Positions 21,731 through 30,189 of a stretch of 32,681 nucleotides of DNA are shown one piece after another (within the stretch, counting starts at the first letter, position 1; the number at the start of each line of letters is the position of its first letter). The stretch is taken from assembly GCA_031551625.1 (NCBI GenBank), contig JAVBNJ010000103.1, positions 1 to 32,681 of the forward strand, given 5' to 3'. The DNA is from JAVBNJ01 sp031551625. GTDB lineage: Bacteria; Bacteroidota; Bacteroidia; Bacteroidales; UBA932. The position numbers were made by a program, and so were the translations under genes. The notes under the pieces are model-generated. The model had not been told where the DNA came from and made no database searches. It saw only the letters and a list, made by a program, of their open reading frames with translations.

Positions 21731-22943
21731 TTTGAGTCATTTATTCCAAGGGTTCTCTACCCTGATGGCATCGGAAACGCCTATTGCCATTGCACGTGTT
21801 TGCTTAATTATTTTAGGAATTATATTGGTTTACCTGGGACGCAAAGGTGTCCTCGAGCCATTGGTTATGATACCAATGGGCTTGGGGATGGCTACCATCA
21901 ATGCATCTACTCTCTTCCTTCCGGGTGGAATACAAGGCAATTTATTTGTAGACCCAATGGCAAGCGATCCTGTAGGATTAATCGATTTAATGCAGATTGA
22001 CTTTCTGCAACCTGTCTATACTCTGGCTTTCAGCAACGGGTTGATTGCGTGTTTTATTTTCATGGGTATCGGCGTATTACTTGATGTAGGCTTTCTGCTA
22101 GCCCGCCCGGTAGTATCAATGTTCATTGCGCTGTGTGCCGAGTTAGGCACATTCCTCACCGTACCTATTGCCCATGCAATGGGGCTTAGCCTTCGCGATA
22201 GTGCTTCGATCGCCATGGTGGGCGGTGCCGACGGGCCAATGGTGTTGTTTACATCGCTGTCGTTGTCGAAAGATTTATTTGTCCCTATCACTGTAGTAGC
22301 ATACTTGTACCTTGGGTTAGCGTATGGCGGCTATCCCTACCTGGTAAAACTGATGGTACCTAAACGGCTACGCGCCATAAAAATGGAACATAAAAAGAAA
22401 ACGAAGCAATATAGCGCCGCCACAAAACTTACATTTTCTGTACTGATGTGCGTAGTGCTATGCTTCCTGTTTCCCGTGGCATCGCCGCTATTCTTCTCAT
22501 TATTCATTGGTGTGGCTATCCGTGAATCGGGACTGACACATGTAATTGATTTCATTAAAGGCCCTCTGCTTTATGGTTCGACATTTATATTAGGCATTTT
22601 ACTGGGCGTATTATGCGAAGCCAATTTGTTATTGAATCCGAAAGTTTTGTTGCTGCTGGTGTTGGGCATCGTAGCACTACTCCTTTCAGGAGTAGGCGGC
22701 ATTCTGGGCGGCTACGTCATGTATTTTATTACTAAAGGAAAATACAACCCGGTTATTGGGATTGCCGGGGTTAGCTGTGTTCCTACAACGGCAAAGGTCG
22801 CACAAAAAATTGTAGCAAACGATAATTCATCGGCCATGATTCTTCCCGAAGCGTTGGGTGCCAACATATCGGGGGTAATCACTACGGCCATTATCACAGG
22901 ACTCTATATTACATTAATTCCGATGATTGAAAAAATTTTATAG
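21717..22943 (+). CDS. Sodium ion-translocating decarboxylase beta subunit (OadB/GcdB family)
   Basis: 408 residues, about ten membrane segments. The family signature GGADGP is intact (residues 169-174, D172 in the Na+ site), and the second signature region GVSCVPTTAKVAQK with GANISGVITTAIITG near the C-terminus matches GVSAVPxxARVxxK and GPNVAGVIGSAxxxG. The beta subunit decarboxylates carboxybiotin and pumps Na+ out of the cell. Differences: Ser replaced in GVI-GSA (here TTA), and LYLG where many have YSYM. The carboxyltransferase (alpha) and biotin-carrier subunits are not in this window; only a small membrane protein precedes it. The metabolic substrate is therefore unknown. Confidence 0.9.
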   Translation: MDNIDLSHLFQGFSTLMASETPIAIARVCLIILGIILVYLGRKGVLEPLVMIPMGLGMATINASTLFLPGGIQGNLFVDPMASDPVGLIDLMQIDFLQPVYTLAFSNGLIACFIFMGIGVLLDVGFLLARPVVSMFIALCAELGTFLTVPIAHAMGLSLRDSASIAMVGGADGPMVLFTSLSLSKDLFVPITVVAYLYLGLAYGGYPYLVKLMVPKRLRAIKMEHKKKTKQYSAATKLTFSVLMCVVLCFLFPVASPLFFSLFIGVAIRESGLTHVIDFIKGPLLYGSTFILGILLGVLCEANLLLNPKVLLLLVLGIVALLLSGVGGILGGYVMYFITKGKYNPVIGIAGVSCVPTTAKVAQKIVANDNSSAMILPEALGANISGVITTAIITGLYITLIPMIEKIL

Positions 22944-22962
22944 CCGCTACAACAAAAAATTG

Positions 22963-22970
22963 TATCTTTG
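22963..22970 (+). promoter_or_regulatory. -7 element of the dedA-like gene
   Basis: TATCTTTG, 16 bases before the ATG at 22987. No evident -33 element. Confidence 0.55.
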
Positions 22971-22986
22971 TTGGCCTATAAAATAA

Positions 22987-23655
22987 ATGGACTTTCTTAA
23001 TTTTATTATTGATGTACTTTTGCACATTGACGTGCACTTGGCCGGATTACTTGCCAATTATGGCTTGTGGCTCTATGCTATTTTATTTATAATCGTATTC
23101 TGCGAAACAGGGCTGGTCGCAACACCTTTCCTGCCGGGCGATGCACTGTTGTTTGCCGCAGGAGCATTGGCATCACTACCTACCAATCATTTAAGCGTAC
23201 ACTGGTTGTTTTTGCTTTTAACCACAGCCGCCATTATAGGCGATGCGGTGAACTACACTATCGGGAAGTTTTTCGGGAAGCAACTTTTCAGCAATCCAAA
23301 GTCGAAAATTTTCAAGCAAAAATACCTCGAACAAACTCATACATTCTACGAAAAGTATGGCGGGAAAACCATTATCATTGCCCGCTTTGTACCGATCGTG
23401 CGCACATTCGCCCCATTTGTGGCAGGCATGGGACATATGACCTACCATCGGTTTTTCTTGTTTAATGTAGTAGGTGGTATAGCATGGACCTTGCTGCTAC
23501 TATACGGGGGATTTTTTTTCGGTGGATTTGAAACCGTCCAGAATAATTTAACATTTGTTTTCATCGGCATCATTCTCTTGTCTAACATTCCCATTGTGAT
23601 AGAGTTTGTTCGCGGTAAACAAAAAGCGAAGAAAACAGATTTAACAAATTCGTAA
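22987..23655 (+). CDS. DedA family membrane protein
   Basis: 222 residues, five or six membrane segments. Family motifs are present: FCETGLVATPFLPGDALLFAAGAL (residues ~38-62) and GGKTIIIARFVPIVRTFAPFVAGMGHM with the conserved Arg pair (residues ~134-160). DedA (VTT-domain) proteins act in the inner membrane. Several are flippases for polyprenyl phosphate or phospholipid carriers and affect membrane potential and drug tolerance; which lipid this one moves cannot be told. Own -7 element at 22963. Confidence 0.93.
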   Translation: MDFLNFIIDVLLHIDVHLAGLLANYGLWLYAILFIIVFCETGLVATPFLPGDALLFAAGALASLPTNHLSVHWLFLLLTTAAIIGDAVNYTIGKFFGKQLFSNPKSKIFKQKYLEQTHTFYEKYGGKTIIIARFVPIVRTFAPFVAGMGHMTYHRFFLFNVVGGIAWTLLLLYGGFFFGGFETVQNNLTFVFIGIILLSNIPIVIEFVRGKQKAKKTDLTNS

Positions 23656-23677
23656 TATTTAAATAATAGAAATGTTG

Positions 23678-23685
23678 TATTTTTG
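23678..23685 (+). promoter_or_regulatory. -7 element of the DUF47-pit operon
   Basis: TATTTTTG matches TAnnTTTG, 25 bases before the ATG at 23711. Confidence 0.5.
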
Positions 23686-23710
23686 TAATGTTAAACTAAA
23701 CCAACTATAA

Positions 23711-24361
23711 ATGAAAATTAACACCCTTTTCAGCGTATTTACGCCTAAAGATGCAAAATTCATTCCGCTACTGAAAGAATTGTCGGAGGTCATGGTGCAA
23801 GCCTCTATTGTGATTGAAGAAGTGTTTGCTACTGCCGACGAAGAAAAACGTAAGGAGCTTTGTCACGTGATTAAAGTCGAAGAGGTAAAAGGCGATAAAA
23901 TATCGAACCGGATTTTCAAAGCACTCAATGAAACATTTATTACACCGTTCGACCGGGAAGACATCCACGAATTAGCCGAAACGATGGATGATGTAATTGA
24001 TGCCATCAACCGCACAGCACAAAAAGTACTGATGTATACCCCCACCCACTTACCCGAAACAACAGTACGGCTTTCGGGGGTTGTAAAAAAAGCGGCAAAA
24101 ACTTTGCAGCAAGCCGTAGAAGGGTTGTCTAATATCAAGAAAAACGGCAAGGACATCAGCATGTATTGCAAAGAAGTAAAATGTTTCGAAGAAGAAGCGG
24201 ATATGGTATACGAAGAAGCTATTGTCAGTATATTCCATGACGAAATGAGCCCCCTGGAAGTGTTGAAGCTCAAAGAAATTATCCAGGACATGGAAAAATC
24301 GGTGGACAAAATGGACACATCAGGCAAGGTGATAAAGACAATACTTGTTAAATATTCTTAA
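23711..24361 (+). CDS. DUF47 family PhoU-like phosphate transport regulator
   Basis: 216 residues, almost entirely helical, with PhoU-like repeats of acidic metal-binding motifs: VKVEEVKGDKISNRI, then FDREDIHELAETMDDVIDAINR and, in the second half, CFEEEADMVYEEAI. DUF47 (TIGR00153) proteins are encoded next to Pit transporters and are thought to control phosphate uptake. The pit gene starts 12 bp after this stop, a two-gene operon. Confidence 0.93.
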   Translation: MKINTLFSVFTPKDAKFIPLLKELSEVMVQASIVIEEVFATADEEKRKELCHVIKVEEVKGDKISNRIFKALNETFITPFDREDIHELAETMDDVIDAINRTAQKVLMYTPTHLPETTVRLSGVVKKAAKTLQQAVEGLSNIKKNGKDISMYCKEVKCFEEEADMVYEEAIVSIFHDEMSPLEVLKLKEIIQDMEKSVDKMDTSGKVIKTILVKYS

Positions 24362-24373
24362 TCTTCTACCGCT

Positions 24374-25375
24374 ATGACATTACTTATTACCGTTATTGTA
24401 CTGGCGGTTATTTTCGATTTTATCAATGGTTTTCATGATGCGGCGAACTCCATTGCAACTATTGTATCAACCAAAGTTCTTACGCCGTTTCAGGCCGTAC
24501 TGTGGGCAGCCGCTTTCAACTTCATCGCTTTTTTTGTAGCCAAATACATCATTGGCGAGTTTGGTATTGCCGACACAGTCGCTAAAGTGGTAATCCACGA
24601 TTTCATTACACTGCCCATTATTCTGTCGGGGTTAATTGCAGCCATTTCGTGGAACCTGCTCACCTGGCGGTTGGGTATTCCCTCGTCATCATCGCATACA
24701 TTGATTGGCGGCTTTGCCGGTGCGGCTATTTGCGCCGCAGGATTCCAAGCTATCCACGTAGGCGTTATTGTTAAAATTGCATCGTTTATCGTGTTGGCAC
24801 CACTTATCGGGATGCTTGTTTCATCGGCCATTACCATCGGTGTGTTGTGGGCTTTCCGTAGAACAAAGTTGCACAAGGCCGACAATGCATTCAAGAAATT
24901 ACAGTTGGTATCGTCAGGTTTATTCAGTTTGGGACACGGTCTCAACGATTCGCAAAAGGTAATGGGTATTATTGCTACGGCGATGATTGCCGTAGGACAA
25001 ATTGATTCGGTGAAAGCCATGCCCGACTGGGTACCACTCACGTGTTTCAGCGCTATTGCTATCGGCACCATGATGGGTGGCTGGCGCATTGTAAAAACCA
25101 TGGGCTCGCGCATCACAAAAGTTACACCCCTTGAGGGCGTGTGTGCCGAAACCGCTGGTGCTTTAACATTGTTCCTTACCGAATGGCTCAAAATTCCGGT
25201 GAGCACTACACATACTATTACCGGAGCCATCATGGGGGTGGGTGCTGTAAAACGTTTCTCGGCCGTGCGCTGGGGCGTGGCTAAAAGTCTGCTGTGGGCA
25301 TGGGTGCTGACCATTCCTGTAAGTGCACTATTAGCTGCCGGAGTTTATCTCGTAGTAAACGCTGTGGGAGTGTAA
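24374..25375 (+). CDS. pit: Inorganic phosphate transporter, Pit family
   Basis: 333 residues, about ten membrane segments. Both copies of the Pit/PHO-4 signature are present: DFINGFHDAANSIATIVSTK (residues ~16-35) and GHGLNDSQKVMGII (residues ~192-205). The paired motifs WRLGIPSSSSHTLIGG and LKIPVSTTHTITGAIMG occupy the substrate site. Symports phosphate with metal cation and H+ or Na+. Coupled to the DUF47 gene upstream. Confidence 0.95.
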   Translation: MTLLITVIVLAVIFDFINGFHDAANSIATIVSTKVLTPFQAVLWAAAFNFIAFFVAKYIIGEFGIADTVAKVVIHDFITLPIILSGLIAAISWNLLTWRLGIPSSSSHTLIGGFAGAAICAAGFQAIHVGVIVKIASFIVLAPLIGMLVSSAITIGVLWAFRRTKLHKADNAFKKLQLVSSGLFSLGHGLNDSQKVMGIIATAMIAVGQIDSVKAMPDWVPLTCFSAIAIGTMMGGWRIVKTMGSRITKVTPLEGVCAETAGALTLFLTEWLKIPVSTTHTITGAIMGVGAVKRFSAVRWGVAKSLLWAWVLTIPVSALLAAGVYLVVNAVGV

Positions 25376-25408
25376 CTAAACCTGTTTTGGAGGCCTCGTC
25401 TTAAAGGA

Positions 25409-26344
25409 TCATATCTTCAAAAACGGATAGCGAGTTTTCAAATCGGTAATTTTACGCTCAAAAGTGTCTGCAAATTTTTTATATGTATCGGTATTGGGAT
25501 GCAGCGGGCGGTGCTGCTGGGCGGCCACAACGCTCTCTACTTCGCGCACTATTTTCTTTGTCCCGTCGTCGAATATAACATCCGAAAAACGGTCCCAAAT
25601 ATAGTCGATCGCTTGCGCCGAAGGGTGTAACATATCGTCGGCATAGAACCGATAGTCGCGTAATTCATCCATCATTATCTCATAAGCGGGAAAATAGTAC
25701 ACATTCGGAAAGCGTTGCTGTAGCTGCTCAACAGTTATTAGCAAATTAGCTTTGCTTAGTTGGTTACCATGTGCCCCGTCTTTCCAATGGCGGATAGGGC
25801 TCACGGTAAAAATCCATGTAACATGTGGCATAGCGGCTATTTCACGTGCCAGTATTTCCATTGCATCGCTCGATGAAAGAAATACCCGCTCAAAATCGGC
25901 CGCCGGAAATTTGTGGCAGTTACTCACCACCGCATTTCGTTCGCGGTGACGATAGGCCCACGAGGTGCCGAGACTGACAACAATATACTGTGCCCGGTTC
26001 AACGCTTCGTGTCCTTTTTTCAATGCTTCGTTAGCATCGACTAAAAATTTAGTTTTATCGGGATGCGAAAACGAACTATGATGCGCAAAAGTAGTCCACA
26101 AGCCATTGCAGCATACTAAATCACTTTCAATAAACGGCATTCCGCTACGCAAACGTTGCAAACTTTGCGCCACCGATTGTGGATTATAGACCACGCCAAA
26201 CGGATTAACCATTGCCGGAAAACGTCGTTGCAACATGGCATTGCCAATATTAGCAGCAAAGCACGAACCGATAAACAGTACCGGCGTTTGATAGGTTATT
26301 TTCTGCGAAAATGCAGGTATATCTATAATGGTTTGCAGTTGCAT
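25409..26344 (-). CDS. GSCFA domain protein
   Basis: 311 residues. The defining motif GSCFAANIG is at residues 26-34, with PFGVVYNP, VVSLGTSWAYRH and the C-terminal FYADDMLHPS following. The GSCFA family belongs to the SGNH-hydrolase-like proteins; GSC would be the nucleophile block and DDMLHPS the DxxH block. The substrate is unknown, with polysaccharide or peptidoglycan deacylation a family-level guess. Its start overlaps the end of queG by 22 bp, so they are cotranscribed. The 33-bp gap to pit (convergent) holds no clear terminator. Confidence 0.9.
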   Translation of the reverse strand: MQLQTIIDIPAFSQKITYQTPVLFIGSCFAANIGNAMLQRRFPAMVNPFGVVYNPQSVAQSLQRLRSGMPFIESDLVCCNGLWTTFAHHSSFSHPDKTKFLVDANEALKKGHEALNRAQYIVVSLGTSWAYRHRERNAVVSNCHKFPAADFERVFLSSSDAMEILAREIAAMPHVTWIFTVSPIRHWKDGAHGNQLSKANLLITVEQLQQRFPNVYYFPAYEIMMDELRDYRFYADDMLHPSAQAIDYIWDRFSDVIFDDGTKKIVREVESVVAAQQHRPLHPNTDTYKKFADTFERKITDLKTRYPFLKI

Positions 26345-27243
26345 GTGGCTAAATTTAATTGTAGTTTGCGGAATCCGGGACGCTTAATCGGCGATGCGGC
26401 AAAGATACGGTTAAAAGTCGTTTCGTCCAAGCATTGCCAGTCGACAGTAGTGTAACTAATAATTTCGTTAACAGTTGGCCAATCGTTATGCGAGTGTGCC
26501 GGAGTATGGTTATTCCATGGGCAAACGCGCTGACAGTGGTCGCAACCAAAGCAGTAACCGTATGTATCGGTAGTGGTGTCGCCTTTATTTTCGATGGTTT
26601 GATAGGCAATGCAACGATTAGCATCTAACAAATAAGGTTCCCGCAATGCATTGGTGGGACAAGCATCAAGGCACTTGCAACAGGCGCCGCACGAGGGCAT
26701 TTTTGCAGGAGTGTCGTACTCCAACTCCACATCGAGCAGCAGCGCGGAAATAAATACAAACGACCCAAAACGGGGCGAAATCAACAAATTGTTTTTACCT
26801 ATCCAGCCCAGTCCGGCACGCACCGCCCAAGCCTTTTCGAACACCGGCGCCGAATCGACAAATCCGCGCAACTGCACAACAGGAAAATTTGTTTTTACGG
26901 CGTCAATAATTGCGTTCAACTTTTCATGCAGCCAATCGTGATAGTCGCGACCATAGGCAAAGTAAGCTACTTGCGGCACATCGGCGGGTTGTGTGTGCGG
27001 CGGTTTGTAAGTAACCAAACACATTACTACCGATTTCGCACCGTCGACCAGCAATGCCGGATTTCCGCGCCTGTCGATATTCCGCTCCATGAAAGCCATT
27101 CCGGCATGATAACCACCACTAATCCACCGCTGCAAATATTTGGTTTCGCCGGACAACTCAGCCACCTGTGCCACACCGCAATCATCAAAGCCTGCAGCAA
27201 TAGCTGTTTCCTTTATCAATTGAGTAAGCGCTGCTTTATTCAT
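26323..27243 (-). CDS. queG: Epoxyqueuosine reductase
   Basis: 306 residues. Reduces epoxyqueuosine to queuosine in tRNA, the last step of queuosine synthesis, using cobalamin and two [4Fe-4S] clusters. DSAPVFEKAWAVRAGLGWIGKNN lies at residues ~130-152. The two ferredoxin-type cluster motifs CGACCKCLDACP (~185-196) and CFGCDHCQRVCPWN (~231-244) are complete. At 306 residues it is the short form without the C-terminal HEAT-like extension. The GSCFA gene overlaps its 3' end by 22 bp. Its -7 element lies only 5 bases from the ATG. Confidence 0.95.
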   Translation of the reverse strand: MNKAALTQLIKETAIAAGFDDCGVAQVAELSGETKYLQRWISGGYHAGMAFMERNIDRRGNPALLVDGAKSVVMCLVTYKPPHTQPADVPQVAYFAYGRDYHDWLHEKLNAIIDAVKTNFPVVQLRGFVDSAPVFEKAWAVRAGLGWIGKNNLLISPRFGSFVFISALLLDVELEYDTPAKMPSCGACCKCLDACPTNALREPYLLDANRCIAYQTIENKGDTTTDTYGYCFGCDHCQRVCPWNNHTPAHSHNDWPTVNEIISYTTVDWQCLDETTFNRIFAASPIKRPGFRKLQLNLATCNCKPL

Positions 27244-27248
27244 AAATG

Positions 27249-27256
27249 CAAAGTTA
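27249..27256 (-). promoter_or_regulatory. -7 element of queG, nearly abutting the start codon
   Basis: Minus strand TAACTTTG; the ATG at 27243 lies five bases further on, so transcription would begin at or next to the start codon. Confidence 0.5.
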
Positions 27257-27267
27257 GCGAAAATTCG

Positions 27268-27275
27268 TATCTTTG
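27268..27275 (+). promoter_or_regulatory. -7 element of the HIT gene
   Basis: TATCTTTG, 25 bases before the ATG at 27301; divergent from the queG element 11 bases away. It lies downstream of the upstream in-frame codons and so fixes the start at 27301. Confidence 0.65.
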
Positions 27276-27300
27276 TCCATCACTAAACCTACTTACTCTT

Positions 27301-27723
27301 ATGACGGCATTCTCCGATTGCTTCTATTGCAGCAAAGACCAGCGGCTGCACGACTTGATGATGGAAATAGCGCCACTCACCGCCAGCACCGCCTACCTGT
27401 TTAAAGAACAAACCTATCGCGGGCGTTGCCTGGTAGCCTATAAAGACCATGTGAACGAATTGTTCGAACTTTCCGATGCCGACCGCAACGCCTTTATGTC
27501 CGATGTAGCGCGTGTAGCCAGAGCTATGAAAGAAGCATTCGGTGCGGTAAAAATCAATTATGGCGCCTATTCCGACAAGTTACCGCACCTGCATTTTCAC
27601 CTTGTTCCAAAATATGTAGACGGTCCATCGTACGGCAGCACGTTTGAAATGAACCCGCAAAAAACATATCTTTCAGACACCGAATATGCGGAATTGATTG
27701 CGCAGGTGAAAGCAAAATTGTAG
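27301..27723 (+). CDS. HIT family nucleotide-binding hydrolase
   Basis: 140 residues. The histidine triad HLHFHLV is at residues 96-102 (H96, H98, H100), preceded by INYGAYSDKLP. An N-terminal CFYC pair is present. HIT proteins hydrolyse nucleoside phosphoramidates or dinucleoside polyphosphates; the precise substrate is unknown. The open frame runs further upstream, but ATG 27301 is right: the promoter is at 27268-27275, and the upstream part is antisense to queG. Confidence 0.9.
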   Translation: MTAFSDCFYCSKDQRLHDLMMEIAPLTASTAYLFKEQTYRGRCLVAYKDHVNELFELSDADRNAFMSDVARVARAMKEAFGAVKINYGAYSDKLPHLHFHLVPKYVDGPSYGSTFEMNPQKTYLSDTEYAELIAQVKAKL

Positions 27724-27745
27724 AAATATTCTAGTAAAATGTACC

Positions 27746-28624
27746 ATGCAAAAATTTACAATCATTTTCTTTTTGCTCTCACTGATATGTTACGTTGTGC
27801 CTATCTCATGTAAACATAAAACACTACAAAATCAGAAGCAGGAACCTCTATATGAATCATACGAACGTAAGTTGATTCACGAAAATAATAAATCCGGTAT
27901 TGCCGATACGGCAGGGGCTATTATTATTCCATGCATCTATGACAGCATTGCCAGCGACCTTTATTCTTCATATTCTTATTTTCCTTACTATAAAGTTAAA
28001 CAAAATGGGAAATGGGGTATTGTTAGCAATGACAACATGGAGATTATTCCTTGTTTGTACGACAATATTTATGATTTCGATTACTCCACGGCCTGGCGGC
28101 AGGAGCCACCCTACATAGAGTATTTTGTGGATGATATAGCCTTAGTAGAACGGCATGGGAAATGGGGTATGAGAAATAAAGACAATGTTGCAGTCCTTCC
28201 ATGTGAATACGAGGCTATTTTTACCGATAACGTCAATTTATTCTACGAAGGATTAGCAGCTGTGAAGAAAGATAATTTATGGGGATTCGTAAATAAAAAA
28301 GGAGAACCTGTCATTTCGTTTAGTTACGAAAGTGTAGGTAAAAAAACACTTCGTGGATTTATGTATACCTTCTCGGGCGGCTTAGCCGTTGTTAAAAAGA
28401 ATGGAAAATGGGGCGCCATTGACAAGCACGGTGAAGAAAAAGTTCCATTTATTTACGACGATATGTATTCGTGGAACGATAAGGAACTGTTTACAGGTGT
28501 TAAAAAAGATGACAAATGGGGATATATTGATAAGTCTGGAAACAGTGCAATTCCGTTGGTTTACGAACAGGTAAAGTGGTTGGAAAAAAATATGTATGCT
28601 GTAAAAAAGACGGGCAATGGATAA
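27746..28624 (+). CDS. WG-repeat lipoprotein, frame broken at its 3' end
   Basis: 292 residues in the zero frame. The signal peptide ends in a lipobox (VPISC, Cys22, or LSLIC, Cys15), so it is a lipoprotein. The rest is a series of WG repeats of 30-50 residues with the pattern GKWG-x(5)-(D/G)-x(3)-IP-x(2)-Y(D/E), at least five copies. The last repeat breaks: the zero frame ends YAVKKTGNG-stop. In the -1 frame from 28609 it continues KKDGQWIKLNNEGKEE and stops at 28653, completing the repeat. The switch occurs at 28603-28609, A AAA AAG in frame. The likely role is a surface-exposed binding propeller; ligand unknown. A strong terminator follows. Confidence 0.85.
   Translation: MQKFTIIFFLLSLICYVVPISCKHKTLQNQKQEPLYESYERKLIHENNKSGIADTAGAIIIPCIYDSIASDLYSSYSYFPYYKVKQNGKWGIVSNDNMEIIPCLYDNIYDFDYSTAWRQEPPYIEYFVDDIALVERHGKWGMRNKDNVAVLPCEYEAIFTDNVNLFYEGLAAVKKDNLWGFVNKKGEPVISFSYESVGKKTLRGFMYTFSGGLAVVKKNGKWGAIDKHGEEKVPFIYDDMYSWNDKELFTGVKKDDKWGYIDKSGNSAIPLVYEQVKWLEKNMYAVKKTGNG
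28603..28609 (+). promoter_or_regulatory. A AAA AAG slippery heptamer at the frame break
   Basis: The zero frame reads GTA AAA AAG, so the heptamer is exactly in the X XXY YYZ register of -1 frameshift sites such as that of E. coli dnaX. The -1 frame after it completes the WG repeat and stops at 28653. I see no strong downstream hairpin or upstream Shine-Dalgarno stimulator. Confidence 0.4.
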
Positions 28625-28667
28625 AATTGAACAATGAAGGAAAGGAAGAATAAATTTTGTGCATATT

Positions 28668-28719
28668 AAAAGATAAAAAAACGGCAACTATTTTCTTAGT
28701 TGCCGTTTTTTTATCTTTT
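28668..28719. terminator. Strong bidirectional intrinsic terminator
   Basis: A 23-bp perfect stem (28668-28690 with 28697-28719) around a 6-base loop. The GC core is ACGGCAACTA, with A-runs before it and T-runs after it on both strands. It separates the WG-repeat gene (+) from the HdeD-like gene (-). Confidence 0.93.
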
Positions 28720-28730
28720 AGCCCACATCT

Positions 28731-29336
28731 TTACTCTTTATTCAACTCGTTTAGTGTTTCTTTCAATTTTTCACCATGCTTGTGTAAATCGCGCAGGACA
28801 AAAGCCAGCATAATACGGAATATCCCGAGGAACAAAAAGCCGAACGACACGATGTAAACTACGCTGAACGCACCTGCCAAAGGGTACCAGATGATGGCAA
28901 ATGAACAAACAACGGCCAGAATACCCAACACCAAGTACCAGCCCCAGTTTTTCACACCAAAGCTATTAAGGTCTATCGAAAAGCCAATAGACGAAAAACC
29001 GCGGAATAGCAACCACACGGCCAGCACAAACGGCAGGATCGTGGCGGCTACACCGGGGTACAACATCAGGAAAAGGCCGAGCAGTAAGTCTATAATACCG
29101 CAAGCCAGGTACCAGCCCCAACCCGAAAGCGTAAAACGATTGGCCGTTGCAAACGTAATTTCAAAAATACCGGCAGCAAACATACACACGGCAAACACAA
29201 TGCTCAGCATCATGTAGCTCTCAGCCGGATTTAACAGCAATAAAAATCCGACTGCAATAAACAGCACGCCCAAAACAAGTGACAGCCACCAGTTTTTCAC
29301 GGCGCTTTTTACTTCTTCGATAATTTGTGATTTCAT
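28731..29336 (-). CDS. HdeD family (DUF308) membrane protein
   Basis: 201 residues with six membrane segments in two or three repeated hairpins. The DUF308 pattern W-x(3)-L-G-x(3)-(I/L)-x(2)-G occurs repeatedly: WWLSLVLGVLFIAVGFLLLL, WGWYLACGIIDLLLGLFLML and WGWYLVLGILAVVCSFAII. E. coli HdeD is linked to acid resistance; the molecular function is not known. A charged tail (RDLHKHGEKLKETLNELNKE) closes the protein. The minus-strand TATATTTG at 29377-29384 may be its promoter. Confidence 0.9.
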   Translation of the reverse strand: MKSQIIEEVKSAVKNWWLSLVLGVLFIAVGFLLLLNPAESYMMLSIVFAVCMFAAGIFEITFATANRFTLSGWGWYLACGIIDLLLGLFLMLYPGVAATILPFVLAVWLLFRGFSSIGFSIDLNSFGVKNWGWYLVLGILAVVCSFAIIWYPLAGAFSVVYIVSFGFLFLGIFRIMLAFVLRDLHKHGEKLKETLNELNKE

Positions 29337-29376
29337 AACGATAAATTTAGTTAGTAATTACTACGTACTATCGTTA

Positions 29377-29384
29377 CAAATATA
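29377..29384 (-). promoter_or_regulatory. -7 element of the HdeD-like gene
   Basis: Minus strand TATATTTG, 40 bases before the ATG at 29336 and just after the recO stop. Confidence 0.45.
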
Positions 29385-29388
29385 CGTA

Positions 29389-30111
29389 TTATTTAAAAAT
29401 CTCGTGCAATATAGCAGCTGAACGGATAGGCACCGGCGTGTCGAAATGGTGATTGAGGAAACGTAATATATTTTCAACAAAACGGTTACGCTGTTCGCGA
29501 TTGAGCGCAAATTGTTGTAGCGTTTCGGGAACGGCGTCCAGCAAAGCGGCAAAAAGTTGCGTTTGTGATGCATCAAAAAATAAATCGTGCAGTGGACGCA
29601 ACGACGTGAACTCGCCAGCCGCCACATCGAAATACGGCTCACCGGCAAAATCGTTGCCCGGTGCATAGCCCAGATAACGTGCCAGGTGAACCAGAAAATA
29701 TAAATGGAAATTAGCAGCGCCTTCACCCAACCCGTCCAAGTCAATAATGGCACGGTAGAGAAAGCCGAACAACTCTTCATTCGGTTCATGTTCGCGAATG
29801 GTTTTGTAGAGCACTTCGCCCATAAACAAGGCTAATGCATTTTTCGTCACATCGAACGGAATGCTCTGCAATGGTTGCACCAAGCGGTATTCCGTCATAC
29901 GCTGCAAGTCGCTCTTAGTACTGCAATAGGCCACCACATCAAGCAATGTGAGCGGCTGGAAGAGCGCCATGCCCGCCTTGTTTTTCTCGCTCCGCACACC
30001 ATTCACCACATAGGTTTGCCGCCCGAATACATCGGTATAGGCATGAACCAGCAAGCTGCTTTCCTTGAACTTCATGCTGTGCAGGACTATGGCGGTGAGC
30101 TTTTGTAACAT
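29389..30111 (-). CDS. recO: DNA repair protein RecO
   Basis: 240 residues from ATG 30111. The frame is open for 22 more codons upstream, but MLQKLTAIVLHSMKFKESSLLVHAYTD is the standard RecO N-terminus (OB fold with I-V-L-H and the YTDxxGR turn: YTDVFGRQTYVVNGVR). The C-terminal part is helical (RNRFVENILRFLNHHFD), as in Bacteroidetes RecO. RecO anneals single strands and with RecR loads RecA in the RecF pathway. It lies 78 bp from rdgB on the same strand. That gap contains an imperfect GGGTGAAAA/TTTTTCACCC inverted repeat. Confidence 0.9.
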   Translation of the reverse strand: MLQKLTAIVLHSMKFKESSLLVHAYTDVFGRQTYVVNGVRSEKNKAGMALFQPLTLLDVVAYCSTKSDLQRMTEYRLVQPLQSIPFDVTKNALALFMGEVLYKTIREHEPNEELFGFLYRAIIDLDGLGEGAANFHLYFLVHLARYLGYAPGNDFAGEPYFDVAAGEFTSLRPLHDLFFDASQTQLFAALLDAVPETLQQFALNREQRNRFVENILRFLNHHFDTPVPIRSAAILHEIFK

Positions 30112-30189
30112 GGTTTCCGGGGTGAAAAGGTAAAAGGGTGCAAGGATAAAAAGGTTTAAGGTACCAGCCCATTGCACTTTTTCACCCTA

